In this document: positions 51,002 to 58,963 of the stretch, piece by piece
Numbering within the stretch: position 1 is the first letter of the stretch
How the letters are laid out: the number at the start of each line of letters is the position of its first letter
From: Streptomyces sp. SAI-127
GTDB lineage: Bacteria > Actinomycetota > Actinomycetes > Streptomycetales > Streptomycetaceae
Reading direction: 5' to 3'
DNA: 64,000 nucleotides
Assembly (NCBI RefSeq): GCF_029894425.1
Contig: NZ_JARXYJ010000001.1
Coordinates: 1,302,001 to 1,366,000, forward strand
Position numbers and translations under genes: made by a program
The notes under the pieces: generated by a model
What the model saw: only the letters and a program-made list of their open reading frames with translations
Database searches by the model: none
What the model was told of the DNA's origin: nothing

Positions 51002-51191
51002 CTCCGACCGACCGCGTCGCATCCGGGTCCAGCACCGGGGGCCGCTGCTCGTGGAGGGCCCCGTGGAAGTGGAACTGGAGGACGGCAGCACCGTCGTCTC
51101 CGACCGCTTCCGGGTGGCCCTGTGCACCTGCCGGCGCAGTCGTCGCTACCCGTGGTGCGACACCAGCCATCGGGAGCGGACCCGCTCTTAG
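50982..51191 (+). CDS. CDGSH iron-sulfur protein
   Basis: 69 aa from GTG 50982. The cluster motif is CTCRRSRRYPWCDTSH: three Cys and one His in the C-x-C-x2-S-x3-P-x-C-D-x2-H pattern, which binds a labile [2Fe-2S] cluster. Soluble, no membrane anchor. Overlap with the methyltransferase indicates co-translation. Confidence 0.9.
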   Translation: MPNSPSDSDRPRRIRVQHRGPLLVEGPVEVELEDGSTVVSDRFRVALCTCRRSRRYPWCDTSHRERTRS

Positions 51192-51328
51192 ACAAGAAGT
51201 CAATGCAATTGAGAAAAATTCACCGGGCCGAGTGAACCAGATCTTGCGGACCGCACTGGATGGATGCTCCACGCCGCTGCGGGGTAACTACCGAGATCGA
51301 ATGCGTCCCTCGCCGAGGTGGAGCGGCC

Positions 51329-51709
51329 ATGACGCCGGAGTCCGACGACCGCGCTCCCGAAACGCCCGCGGCGAACCCGTATGCCCGCACCCGGTTGGAC
51401 GGCGGCTGCACGGTGGTGGAGGCCGCCGGCGAGATCGACCTCGCGACGGCGGGCTTCCTCTCGGAGCACCTGGACGCGGCGACCGCGACCGGTCGGCCCG
51501 ATGTGCTGGTCGATCTGCGGCAGGTGGAGTTCTTCGACTGCTCGGGCCTGCGGGTGCTGTGCCGCGCCGAGTCCCGGGCGCGAGAGCGAGGCGGGCGGCT
51601 GCGCGTGGTCACCGACTGTCCGCGACTGCACCGGCTGCTGCGCGCCTCCGGCCTGTGGCGCCGCTTCCCACCACTCCTCGAGTTCCCGGAGTTCCCGGAG
51701 AAGGCGTGA
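51329..51709 (+). CDS. STAS-domain anti-sigma-factor antagonist
   Basis: 126 aa from ATG 51329 (GGAG upstream). SpoIIAA/RsbV fold; phosphorylatable Ser in VEFFDCSGLRVLCRAE. Upstream frame to 51260 lacks a ribosome site. It is a plausible partner of RsbW-like kinases and SpoIIE phosphatases such as those encoded at 23489 and 34230, though no genetic link is visible. Confidence 0.9.
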   Translation: MTPESDDRAPETPAANPYARTRLDGGCTVVEAAGEIDLATAGFLSEHLDAATATGRPDVLVDLRQVEFFDCSGLRVLCRAESRARERGGRLRVVTDCPRLHRLLRASGLWRRFPPLLEFPEFPEKA

Positions 51710-51710
51710 C

Positions 51711-51754
51711 CCGAGGGTCCGGCGGACGGCCCCACTCCGTCCGCCGGCCCTCGG
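51711..51754. terminator. Strong bidirectional terminator
   Basis: 18-bp stem with a single bulged T (51711-51729 with 51737-51754), 7-nt loop, between convergent genes. Confidence 0.8.
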
Positions 51755-51843
51755 TGCGGGATCACGGGGTTCCGTGAGAGGGGCGGCACTCCCCAACTGC
51801 GGGCCCCTCGGGCAGGTCACGGGCACCACGCGACCCCGGTCTC

Positions 51844-52275
51844 TCAGAACGCGAAGACGCTCGTCCCGTAGGAGCTCTTCACGCACTCGTTGGCGAAGGT
51901 GCGTTCGTAGGAGACGCGCTTGCCCCGCCATACGCCGTCGACCGTGACCACCACGGGGTCGTACTCCCTGGTGCACAGAGCGTCGGATCTGGCCCCCAGT
52001 GCGTCGAAGTCCCCTCCCACGGTCCGCAGTTCGGCGCAGGCCAGGGGCGCTGCCGGATGGGTGCCCGAGGAGGTCGGGGCGCAGGTCAGGGTCACGGCAC
52101 GTTCCGGGGTGACAGTGGCGGCACTGTCACCGTGGCCGAGGGTGAGCACGAGGGCCGAGGGAGCGTAGAGGCCCGAGGCGGCGGCCGGTTCGGCGAGGGC
52201 GGCCCCGGTCAGGGGTCCGCAGACGGCGGTGGCCGTGAGGCCGAGGGTCGCTGCCCAGCGCGCGGTGTTCCGCAT
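51844..52275 (-). CDS. Streptomyces subtilisin inhibitor (SSI) family protein
   Basis: 143 aa from ATG 52275 (GGAAGG 8 nt upstream; a second ATG lies 9 nt earlier, too close to that site). Signal peptide to about AALAEPAAA, then the mature inhibitor ([33 protein letters not shown], ending [14 protein letters not shown]). Four Cys form the two conserved disulfides. The reactive loop reads CTREYDPV where SSI has CPMVYDPV, so P1 is Arg and P1' Glu: expected targets are trypsin-like proteases rather than subtilisin. Confidence 0.94.
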   Translation of the reverse strand: MRNTARWAATLGLTATAVCGPLTGAALAEPAAASGLYAPSALVLTLGHGDSAATVTPERAVTLTCAPTSSGTHPAAPLACAELRTVGGDFDALGARSDALCTREYDPVVVTVDGVWRGKRVSYERTFANECVKSSYGTSVFAF

Positions 52276-52597
52276 TGTGTGCATCCTTCCGCTGGATTCG
52301 AGGGTGTGCCCTCCGACTCGGTCGGTGCCGGAGCGGCGAGCGTGAGTCTGCCGAGTCCTGGCCCGAACTTCACATCGACCCCACAGCTTTCAGTAACCTT
52401 GCGTGTTGAATCAGTGGCGTGAAGTCACATCATCCGAACAGCTGAGCCCCTCAACCGGGCGGTTCTTGATCGCCCGATCCGGCCGGATGGCCTGAAAACC
52501 CCGCCTGGGCAATAGGCCTGAAACATTCCGCTTCAGCCGTCAGCGCACACCGTCACCACCTCTTGCATTCCCGGAGCAACGGAGTAATCGTCATTAC
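52276..52597. other. Divergent intergenic region, no gene seen
   Basis: 322 bp between the SSI gene and the next gene, with an AT-richer centre around 52395-52440. It must contain both promoters; no convincing open frame or hairpin. Confidence 0.5.
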
Positions 52598-53161
52598 ATG
52601 ATTACTGACGAGCAACGAGAGAAGCTGCGCGGCTGGTTCACCGGCCGGTTGCCCGACGGCCTCTTCGAGGCCCTGGTCGAGGTGGTCGTCGACCGCGAGG
52701 AGATCACCGTGATCGGCCGCATCCCCGGCCCCCGGCTCGCCGAGGACGTCTCGGCCGCCGAGCGGGAGGCGGCGGTACAGGGCAGGATCCAGGAGTTCCG
52801 GGAGCGCACCCGGGAGGAGCGCATCGAGGTCGCCGGCGAGGCCGAGCACAAGTTCCGGCGGAAGGTGTCCTGGGGCGTGGAGTGCGACGGCGAGCGTGCT
52901 CTGTTCACGCATGTGGCGGCGCCCGTCATGACCCGGCTGCGCCAGCCCGAGCGCCAGGTCCTGGACACCCTGATCGCCGGCGGGGTCGCCCGCAGCCGCA
53001 GCGATGCCCTCGCCTGGTGCGTCCGGCTGGTCCAGCGGCACACCGACGACTGGCTCGCCGAGCTGCGGGACTCCCTGGAACACGTCCAGCGGGTGCGGGA
53101 GCGGGGGCCGGACACCGAGGGGGTGGCAGATCCCTCCACCGGGGACCCGGAGGACGGATGA
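52598..53161 (+). CDS. Conserved hypothetical protein, 187 aa
   Basis: Not recognised. Predicted mixed alpha/beta N-terminus (VEVVVDREEITVIGRIPGPR), a strongly charged helix (about res. 55-90) and a C-terminal helical part (RLRQPERQVLDTLIAGGVAR) resembling a ribbon/helix DNA-binding or dimerisation motif. No signal or membrane segment. Starts without a ribosome site after an AT-rich stretch, so may be leaderless. Confidence 0.75.
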   Translation: MITDEQREKLRGWFTGRLPDGLFEALVEVVVDREEITVIGRIPGPRLAEDVSAAEREAAVQGRIQEFRERTREERIEVAGEAEHKFRRKVSWGVECDGERALFTHVAAPVMTRLRQPERQVLDTLIAGGVARSRSDALAWCVRLVQRHTDDWLAELRDSLEHVQRVRERGPDTEGVADPSTGDPEDG

Positions 53162-53264
53162 CCGCACGGCTGGAACCGGCGGGGCATGACCGCGTGGTGG
53201 GTGTCCGCGGTGCTGTTCCTGACGCTGCCGCGGGCCTTTCGGTGCCCTCGGCTACATTGCGGGC

Positions 53265-53972
53265 ATGACCAACTTCGTACTGGTGGCGGGCGCGAGGCTC
53301 GGAGCGTCGGCGTGGGACGAGGTCGCGGCCGAGCTGAGCGCGGCCGGGCACGAACCCCGTCCGCTGACGTTGTCGGGCCTCGCCGAGAAGCGGGGCGTGC
53401 CCGCGGGACAGCAGACACATGTGCGGGACATCGTCGACGAGGTGGAGCGGCTGGACCTGCGCGAGGTCGTGCTGGTCGGGCACAGCTACGCCGGCATACC
53501 TGTGGGACAGGCCGCCGAGAGGATCGGCGACCGGCTCGCGCGGGTGGTGTTCGTGGACTCCAGTGTGCCCGTCGACGGGGAGTCGTTCCTGTCGGGATGG
53601 CCGAGCGACCACGTCCGCAAGGCGATCGAGGAGAACGACGGCTTCTGGCTGCCGGTGGGCCCGGAGCACTTCGCCGGCCAGGGCCTGACGGACGAGCAGA
53701 TCGCCCGGATCATCGACCGCTCGTCCCCGCACCCGGGCGCGACGCTCACCGAGCCCGCCGTCCTCACGCGTCCCCTGGGCGAGCTTCCGGCGACCTACAT
53801 CAAGTGCCTCCTCGACGACGAGGAGCCGATGCCCGTCGTGGCCGAGCTGCTCAAGAGCCAGCGCTGGGAACTGGTCGAGATGGACACCGGCCACTGGCCG
53901 ATGTTCTCCCGGCCCCGGGAACTGGCCCGGATCCTCGCCGAGTCCGTCTCGGCCTCGCCCCTCCCCTCCTGA
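53265..53972 (+). CDS. Alpha/beta-hydrolase, HNL/salicylate-esterase-like
   Basis: 235 aa. Nucleophile elbow VVLVGHSYAGIPVG (Ser in GHSYA), oxyanion region VLVAGARLGASAWDEV, catalytic His in MDTGHWPMFSRP, acid Asp upstream of it. Normal length. Substrate unknown. Followed 58 nt later by an alpha-hydroxy-acid oxidase gene that may share the transcript. Confidence 0.88.
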   Translation: MTNFVLVAGARLGASAWDEVAAELSAAGHEPRPLTLSGLAEKRGVPAGQQTHVRDIVDEVERLDLREVVLVGHSYAGIPVGQAAERIGDRLARVVFVDSSVPVDGESFLSGWPSDHVRKAIEENDGFWLPVGPEHFAGQGLTDEQIARIIDRSSPHPGATLTEPAVLTRPLGELPATYIKCLLDDEEPMPVVAELLKSQRWELVEMDTGHWPMFSRPRELARILAESVSASPLPS

Positions 53973-54030
53973 CCAGCGCCCGCCCGCGGATATCGTCGGC
54001 GCACCCGACGACGAGAGGCGGTTCGGACGG

Positions 54031-55200
54031 ATGGCCAAGCACTGGGCGGACTTCCAGTACGAGATCTACCTGAGCGGGATGTCGGGCGCTGTGCCCCGGC
54101 TGCCCACCGACCTGACCCGCCTGGAGGAGCTCACCGAGCAGCGCCTCGGCCCCGGGCCCGTGGGCTATGTGGCGGGCGGTGCGGGTGACGGCAGTACGGC
54201 GCGGGCGAACCGGGTGGCTCTGGAGCGGCGCCGGATCGTCCCGCGCATGCTCCGGGACGTCCACGAACGCGACCTGTCCGTCGAGGTGTTGGGGCGTGCC
54301 CTGCCCGCCCCGCTGGCGCTGGCGCCGGTCGGCGTCCTGTCGATCATGCACCCGGACGCGGAGTCGGCGGCGGCCCGGGCAGCGGCGGCACAGGGCGTGC
54401 CGTACATCCTGTCGTCCGCCTCCAGCACGCCGATGGAGCAGGTCGCCGAGGCGATGGGGGACGCCGAGCGCTGGTTCCAGCTGTACTGGCCGAAGGACCC
54501 GCAGGTGGCGCTGAGCTTCCTGAGCCGGGCCAAGGCCGCCGGGTTCACGGCCCTGGTCGTCACCCTGGACACTCCGCTGCTGTCCTGGCGGCCCCGCGAT
54601 CTCGACCAGGCGTATCTGCCGTTCCTGCACGGCGTGGGCACCGCCAACTACTTCTCCGACCCGGCCTTCCTGGCGGGTCTGGCCAAGCCGGTGCACGAGG
54701 ATCCCAACGCGGCCGTGCTGCACTTCGTCGGCATGTTCGCGGACCCCGGCAAGACCTGGCCCGACCTCGCGCTCCTGCGGGAGAACTGGGAGGGACCGAT
54801 CGTCCTCAAGGGCGTCCTGCACCCGGACGACGCCCGCCTCGCCGCCGACGCCGGGATGGACGGGGTCGTGGTGTCCAACCACGGCGGCCGCCAGGTGGCC
54901 GGGTCGGTGGCGGCGGCCGACGCGCTGCCGCGGGTGGTGGAGGCGGTCGGTGACCGGCTCACGGTCCTCTTCGACAGCGGCATCCGCACCGGGGACGACG
55001 TCTTCAAGGCCCTCGCGCTCGGCGCCCGCGCGGTGCTCCTCGGGCGGCCCTACGTCTACGGCCTCGGCCTGGACGGACAGCCGGGCGTCGAGCACGTGAT
55101 CCGCTGTCTGCTCGCGGAGCTGGACCTCACGCTCGCACTCTGCGGACACGCGACTCCGGCGACGGTCGGCCCCGACGACCTCGTGGAGGGCCCCGCCTGA
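54031..55200 (+). CDS. FMN-dependent alpha-hydroxy-acid oxidase (lactate 2-monooxygenase-like)
   Basis: 389 aa. TIM barrel binding FMN: ALAPVGVLSIMHPDAE, LPAPLALAP; catalytic His and Arg in VSNHGGRQVAGS; phosphate site LFDSGIRTGDDVFKALALGA and ARAVLLGRPYVYGLGL. The opening HWADFQYEIYLSGM is characteristic of lactate 2-monooxygenases, which convert L-lactate to acetate and CO2; related oxidases release pyruvate and H2O2. The exact product is not decided by sequence. Confidence 0.9.
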   Translation: MAKHWADFQYEIYLSGMSGAVPRLPTDLTRLEELTEQRLGPGPVGYVAGGAGDGSTARANRVALERRRIVPRMLRDVHERDLSVEVLGRALPAPLALAPVGVLSIMHPDAESAAARAAAAQGVPYILSSASSTPMEQVAEAMGDAERWFQLYWPKDPQVALSFLSRAKAAGFTALVVTLDTPLLSWRPRDLDQAYLPFLHGVGTANYFSDPAFLAGLAKPVHEDPNAAVLHFVGMFADPGKTWPDLALLRENWEGPIVLKGVLHPDDARLAADAGMDGVVVSNHGGRQVAGSVAAADALPRVVEAVGDRLTVLFDSGIRTGDDVFKALALGARAVLLGRPYVYGLGLDGQPGVEHVIRCLLAELDLTLALCGHATPATVGPDDLVEGPA

Positions 55201-55212
55201 GGGAGGCAGGGA

Positions 55213-55232
55213 GGCCTCCGTGAGCGGAGGCC
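55213..55232. terminator. Terminator hairpin
   Basis: GGCCTCCG/CGGAGGCC stem with a 4-nt TGAG loop, extended by GGG/CCC after one mismatch, between convergent genes. Confidence 0.6.
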
Positions 55233-55242
55233 CCCCTGGTTC

Positions 55243-56859
55243 CTAGATCCGCTCCGTGAGCTCCGCGGGCCGGGCCTGCGGGCCCTCGCTCCCGGTGACG
55301 GACAGCGACCCGGGGCCGGCGCTGGAGACCGGGTCGGTCAGCCAGCGCTGCTGGTCGGAGTGGTCGCGGACCTTCACGACGACGTCGGCGCCCGGGTCCT
55401 CCGTGGTGGAGGCGAGGGCGAGCTGCTCGTCCCAGCGGGGCAGTAACTCCCCCTGCACGGTGAGGTCGTAGCGCACGTCGTCGGCCCGCTTCGTCTTCTC
55501 CCTCGCGCAGGTGCCGAGGATGACCACGCCCGCGTCCCCGCGCGAGTCCAGGCACAGCTGCGGATCCGCCTCGCTGCGCAGCAGACCGTCCTTCTCGTAC
55601 GACCACTGCTGGGTCCGCTCCGTCGAGCAGGCCGCCAGTTCGGTCCCTGCGCCCTCCTTCGCCGTGCCCCGGACGTCCAGGCAGAGGTCGGCGGCGGCGT
55701 TGCGCAGCCGGGTCACGGCCGGTGCGGTGGGCAGCTGGGCGGTGCCGGGCGTCTGCGTGTCTGCGCCCGGGGCCGTGTTGCCGCCGGTGGCGCTGGTGGA
55801 GGCGGCCGGGTCGGCGCCGCCGTCGTGCGACCACAACCCGGCGGCGAGCATGGCCGCGAGGAGGCCGGCGGAGGTGAGGCCCACTCCGGTGAGCAGCGTC
55901 CGTGAGGACCGCAGGCCCCCGCCCTCGCCGGGAGCGCGGCGGCCGGGGGTGGGTAGGCGCGCGAGGAGGCGGCGGCGTTCCGCGCCGTGCCGGCCGGTGC
56001 CCCGGCTGCGGGCCTCCGTCCGGGGCGTACGCCCGGCGCGCAGTTCGAGATAGCGACGGGCACCCCAGCCGAGCACCGCCTCGGCGATCAGCACGCCCAG
56101 GCCGCCCTCGAAATGGCTCAGTTGTTCCGCGGCGGAACGGCAGTAGCGGCACTCCGCGAGATGCTGCTGGACATCCGGGAGCAGGGCGCCGCCGCGGCGA
56201 ATCGGAACGTCGAGGAGCCGGTTGTAGAAGCGGCAATCCTTGGTCGGCGCGAGTTCCCGATGGGCATGTACACATCCTTCACGGAATTTTTCACGCGCCT
56301 GTTCGAGGGCCGCCGACGCGGTGTCGGTCGCCATGCCGAGGAGTGCGGCGGGCACGACAATCGACTCCGCCTCCACCTCGGTGTGCCACAGCAGGCAACG
56401 GGCGAGTCCGGGAAGGGACTGGAATGACCGCTCGGCGAGCTTGCGATTTTCGGGCGTCATGGACTTCGCGGCCCGCATACCGCGGCCGCCGTTCGGTTTC
56501 ACCAGGTCCGGCAGAACATCGGTGATCCGGTCCTCGGCCGTCCACTCCCTGACCGTGTCCCGCACGGCCACGAGGGTTCTGGGACGCAGCGCGAGAGCCG
56601 GTTCGCCGAGCGCCAGCCGGTCCAGGACCTGGTGGAAGGCGGCCGCGGCCACCATGGAGGCGGTCTCGGACGAGGAGGCGAGGCAGATGACCGCGTACTC
56701 GTGCGCCGGTTTCCAGTGGCGCGCCATGAGGAGCGCCACGGACTTGGCGGCCTCGCCGTCGGGACGGCCTCTGAGCCGGGCGGCGAGATCCTCGTCGGAT
56801 TCTCCGGAGGCACCGCCGGGCGGCGGGTAAGGAGGGAGCGGCGGGTGGGGGGTTGGCAC
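55243..56859 (-). CDS. Sigma-like/zinc-finger membrane protein with ricin-type lectin domain
   Basis: 538 aa from GTG 56859 (GGAAGG upstream). Residues 25-190 resemble the helical sigma-70 region 2/4 layout (DEDLAARLRGRPDGEAAKSV, AAFHQVLDRLALGE). A putative anti-sigma-type zinc finger follows (HLAECRYCRSAAEQ, His-x3-Cys-x2-Cys), then one transmembrane helix (VGLTSAGLLAAMLAAGLW, about 335) and an outer beta-trefoil (res. 380-520; LCLDVRGTAKEGAGTE, QQWSYEKDGLLRS, LCLDSRGDAG). It could sense sugar outside and act inside, but no function is established. Confidence 0.78.
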   Translation of the reverse strand: MPTPHPPLPPYPPPGGASGESDEDLAARLRGRPDGEAAKSVALLMARHWKPAHEYAVICLASSSETASMVAAAAFHQVLDRLALGEPALALRPRTLVAVRDTVREWTAEDRITDVLPDLVKPNGGRGMRAAKSMTPENRKLAERSFQSLPGLARCLLWHTEVEAESIVVPAALLGMATDTASAALEQAREKFREGCVHAHRELAPTKDCRFYNRLLDVPIRRGGALLPDVQQHLAECRYCRSAAEQLSHFEGGLGVLIAEAVLGWGARRYLELRAGRTPRTEARSRGTGRHGAERRRLLARLPTPGRRAPGEGGGLRSSRTLLTGVGLTSAGLLAAMLAAGLWSHDGGADPAASTSATGGNTAPGADTQTPGTAQLPTAPAVTRLRNAAADLCLDVRGTAKEGAGTELAACSTERTQQWSYEKDGLLRSEADPQLCLDSRGDAGVVILGTCAREKTKRADDVRYDLTVQGELLPRWDEQLALASTTEDPGADVVVKVRDHSDQQRWLTDPVSSAGPGSLSVTGSEGPQARPAELTERI

Positions 56860-57351
56860 TGAGCGGATTCCTTCCCACAGGCATGGGACTCACAGAAGTT
56901 CTCGTTGCCGAAAAGAAGTGCCGAACGGGGCATCCCTTTTGGGCGCGGGCGTGGGAAGCACGAATTCGCCGACGCCCCTCCGCCCCGGTTCCCCACGGGA
57001 CGAATGCGACCCGGCCCTTGCCCCCCACATAGGTGGTTCACCCTTGCACAAGTCACTCACGGCCAACAAGGGCACCTGAGCAACATCCGCGCCAATTGAA
57101 AGACAGTCAGAGGGAGTCGCAACTGCGTGCGCTCGCACCGGCTTTCGACATTCCATGCGCCCCGTGTGAAACCCGCGCACGCGCCGGAGCGCCACGCACG
57201 CTCCCCCCGGGCGGCGGCCGGTAGTCCACTGGAGGCGGCCCTTCTCGGAGGCCCCGCGCGGGACGGCGGCTCTCCCGCGCGAAACCCCGGCCGCCGACCC
57301 CTTCCTCCCGCCCTCGGTCGGCGGCCCCGGGGGCGGGACGGCCGTGCGGCC
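56860..57351. other. Gene-free 490-bp stretch
   Basis: Contains the upstream region of the ricin-domain gene and, at 57289-57326, a hairpin downstream of the Fic-like gene. Less GC-rich from 57040 to 57130. Open frames here have random codon use; no RNA gene recognised. Confidence 0.5.
57289..57326 (-). terminator. Terminator of the toxin-antitoxin pair
   Basis: Perfect 11-bp stem (57289-57299 with 57316-57326), 16-nt loop, just downstream of the Fic-like gene on its strand. Confidence 0.6.
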
Positions 57352-57729
57352 TCAGATCTGCCAGGAGCGCAGCCGGTCCGCCGCCCCGTACACATCGGTC
57401 TTGCCGGAGATCAGATCGCGGGCGAGGTCGACGAGGACACCGTAGGGCGGGTCGATGCCGACGCCGCTGACGAACATGTAGGCCACAGCAGTGGCGCAGG
57501 CGAAACGGGCGTTGGCCGCCGGTAAGGGCTTGAGCAGGGCCAGGGTGTGCAGAAGGGCGGCGGCGCGCCAGGCGGGGTCGGAGTCGACGCCCAGGCGGGG
57601 CGGGTCGACGCGATGCCGGGCGACGGCGGCGACGAGGGCCGAGAAGTCGTTGATCGTGGGCTGGTCGGGCAGGACCTCTTCATGCCGCTGAAGCAGCCAG
57701 GGCACGTCGATGTGGACGACGGAAGCCAT
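57352..57729 (-). CDS. Fic/Doc-like toxin with degenerate active site
   Basis: 125 aa from ATG 57729. The Doc fold is recognisable from spacing (AAALLHTLALLKPLPAANAR, FACATAVAYMF), but the catalytic HxFx(D/N)GNKR loop reads KPLPAANARF: no His, no Asp/Glu, no Gly-Asn. Doc normally phosphorylates EF-Tu; this copy may be inactive, or use another chemistry. Its partner is the ribbon-helix-helix gene 3 nt upstream. Confidence 0.75.
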   Translation of the reverse strand: MASVVHIDVPWLLQRHEEVLPDQPTINDFSALVAAVARHRVDPPRLGVDSDPAWRAAALLHTLALLKPLPAANARFACATAVAYMFVSGVGIDPPYGVLVDLARDLISGKTDVYGAADRLRSWQI

Positions 57730-57732
57730 CGG

Positions 57733-57978
57733 TCAGCCGACCCGCCCCGCGCCCCTGGCGGCCGGTTCGTCCTCCGGGAAGGCGGCGGCGAACTCGTCGG
57801 CGTGGGCGGAGAAGAACCGCCGGAACGCTTCCGCGCCTTCCTGCAGGGCCCGGTGCCGGGCGATGTCGGCCGCGGCGGCCTCCCGCACGAGGGCCTTCAT
57901 CGACGTACCGCGCTCCTTGGCGATCTGCCGCAGGTCCTCTAGCTCGCGATCGCTGAACTCCACGTTGAGAGCTGGCAT
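57733..57978 (-). CDS. Ribbon-helix-helix antitoxin
   Basis: 81 aa from ATG 57978. N-terminal RHH (MPALNVEFSDRELEDLRQIA, then SMKALVREAAAADI) and a helical C-terminus likely to cover the toxin. First gene of the pair. A GTACC/GGTAC repeat at 57988-58002 overlaps a predicted -10, consistent with autorepression. Confidence 0.82.
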   Translation of the reverse strand: MPALNVEFSDRELEDLRQIAKERGTSMKALVREAAAADIARHRALQEGAEAFRRFFSAHADEFAAAFPEDEPAARGAGRVG

Positions 57979-57987
57979 GCCTTCACG

Positions 57988-58027
57988 GTACCGCGCGGGT
58001 ACTCAACCGTAAATATCCGCAGGTCAA
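57988..58027 (-). promoter_or_regulatory. Promoter/operator of the toxin-antitoxin pair
   Basis: On the minus strand TTGACC (58027-58022) and GAGTAC (58004-57999) are spaced 17 nt; the inverted repeat GTACC-N5-GGTAC (57988-58002) overlaps the -10. Confidence 0.4.
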
Positions 58028-58129
58028 GCCACCCATCGAGCGGTACCGAAGGGGTGGGAGCACGGTGTCCGATTCCCGCCGGACGCGCGACGACGGACAT
58101 CGCACACTCGAAGGTGAGGAGGAAACGAC

Positions 58130-58852
58130 ATGACCGTCACCCCCGACCTGGCCGCCGCCCGGGTCGCCAAGACCGACTGGGCCGCCCTCGCCGCCGAGTT
58201 GGACGCGCACGGCTGCGCCCCGACGGCACCGCTGCTGACGCCCGCCGAGTGCCGGGACCTGACAGCGCTCTACGAGAAGCCGGAGCTCTTCCGGACCACC
58301 GTGGACATGGCACGCCACCGCTTCGGATCGGGTGAGTACCGCTACTTCACCCATGACCTGCCCGCCCCGGTGTCCGCCCTGCGCGCCGCGCTCTACCCCC
58401 GCCTGCTGCCCGTCGCCCGTGACTGGGCGGCCCGGCTCGGACGCCCGGCACCGTGGCCGGACTCCCTGGAGGAGTGGGTGGAGCGCTGCCACGCGGCCGG
58501 GCAGGACCGTTCGGCGCAGATCCTGCTGCGCTACGCGCAGGGCGACTGGAACGCGTTGCACCGGGACGTCTTCGGCGACCTGGTCTTCCCGCTGCAGGTG
58601 GTGGTCGGGCTCGACGAGTACGGCACCGACTACACCGGCGGCGAGTTCCTGATGGTCGAGCAGCGTCCCCGGGCCCAGTCCCGGGGCACGGCGACCGTCC
58701 TCCCCCAGGGCCACGGCGTGGTCTTCACGACCCGGGACCGGCCGGTGCGCAGCAAGCGCGGCTGGTCGGCCGGGGCGATGCGGCACGGCGTGAGCGTCGT
58801 GCGCTCCGGCCGGCGGCACGCGCTCGGGATCGTCTTCCACGACGCTTCCTAG
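58130..58852 (+). CDS. 2OG-Fe(II) oxygenase
   Basis: 240 aa from ATG 58130 (GAGGAGG upstream). The double-stranded beta-helix core shows the metal HxD in ALHRDVFGDLVFPLQV and the distal His in the C-terminal MRHGVSVVRSGRRHALGI. GTDYTGGEFLMVEQRP is typical of the PHYH/AlkB-like 2OG family encoded near ECF regulators. Substrate unknown. The sigma factor gene follows 111 nt later. Confidence 0.85.
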   Translation: MTVTPDLAAARVAKTDWAALAAELDAHGCAPTAPLLTPAECRDLTALYEKPELFRTTVDMARHRFGSGEYRYFTHDLPAPVSALRAALYPRLLPVARDWAARLGRPAPWPDSLEEWVERCHAAGQDRSAQILLRYAQGDWNALHRDVFGDLVFPLQVVVGLDEYGTDYTGGEFLMVEQRPRAQSRGTATVLPQGHGVVFTTRDRPVRSKRGWSAGAMRHGVSVVRSGRRHALGIVFHDAS

Positions 58853-58880
58853 CCGCCCCGCCCGGCCCGATGAGGCGTGG

Positions 58881-58914
58881 GTCACATTCCGGCCGTCGGA
58901 TGTCACATTCCGGC
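58881..58914 (+). promoter_or_regulatory. Direct repeat with ECF41-like -35 element
   Basis: GTCACATTCCGGC occurs at 58881-58893 and 58902-58914, exactly 21 bp apart (two helical turns). The second copy is preceded by T, forming TGTCACA, the reported -35 of ECF41 promoters. It lies 50-80 nt upstream of the ECF41 gene; a matching CGTC -10 is not evident. Confidence 0.5.
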
Positions 58915-58963
58915 GCCCTGCAGGCCTCGCAGTAGTGAGCGCGCTACTGGGAGGCCACACGAC

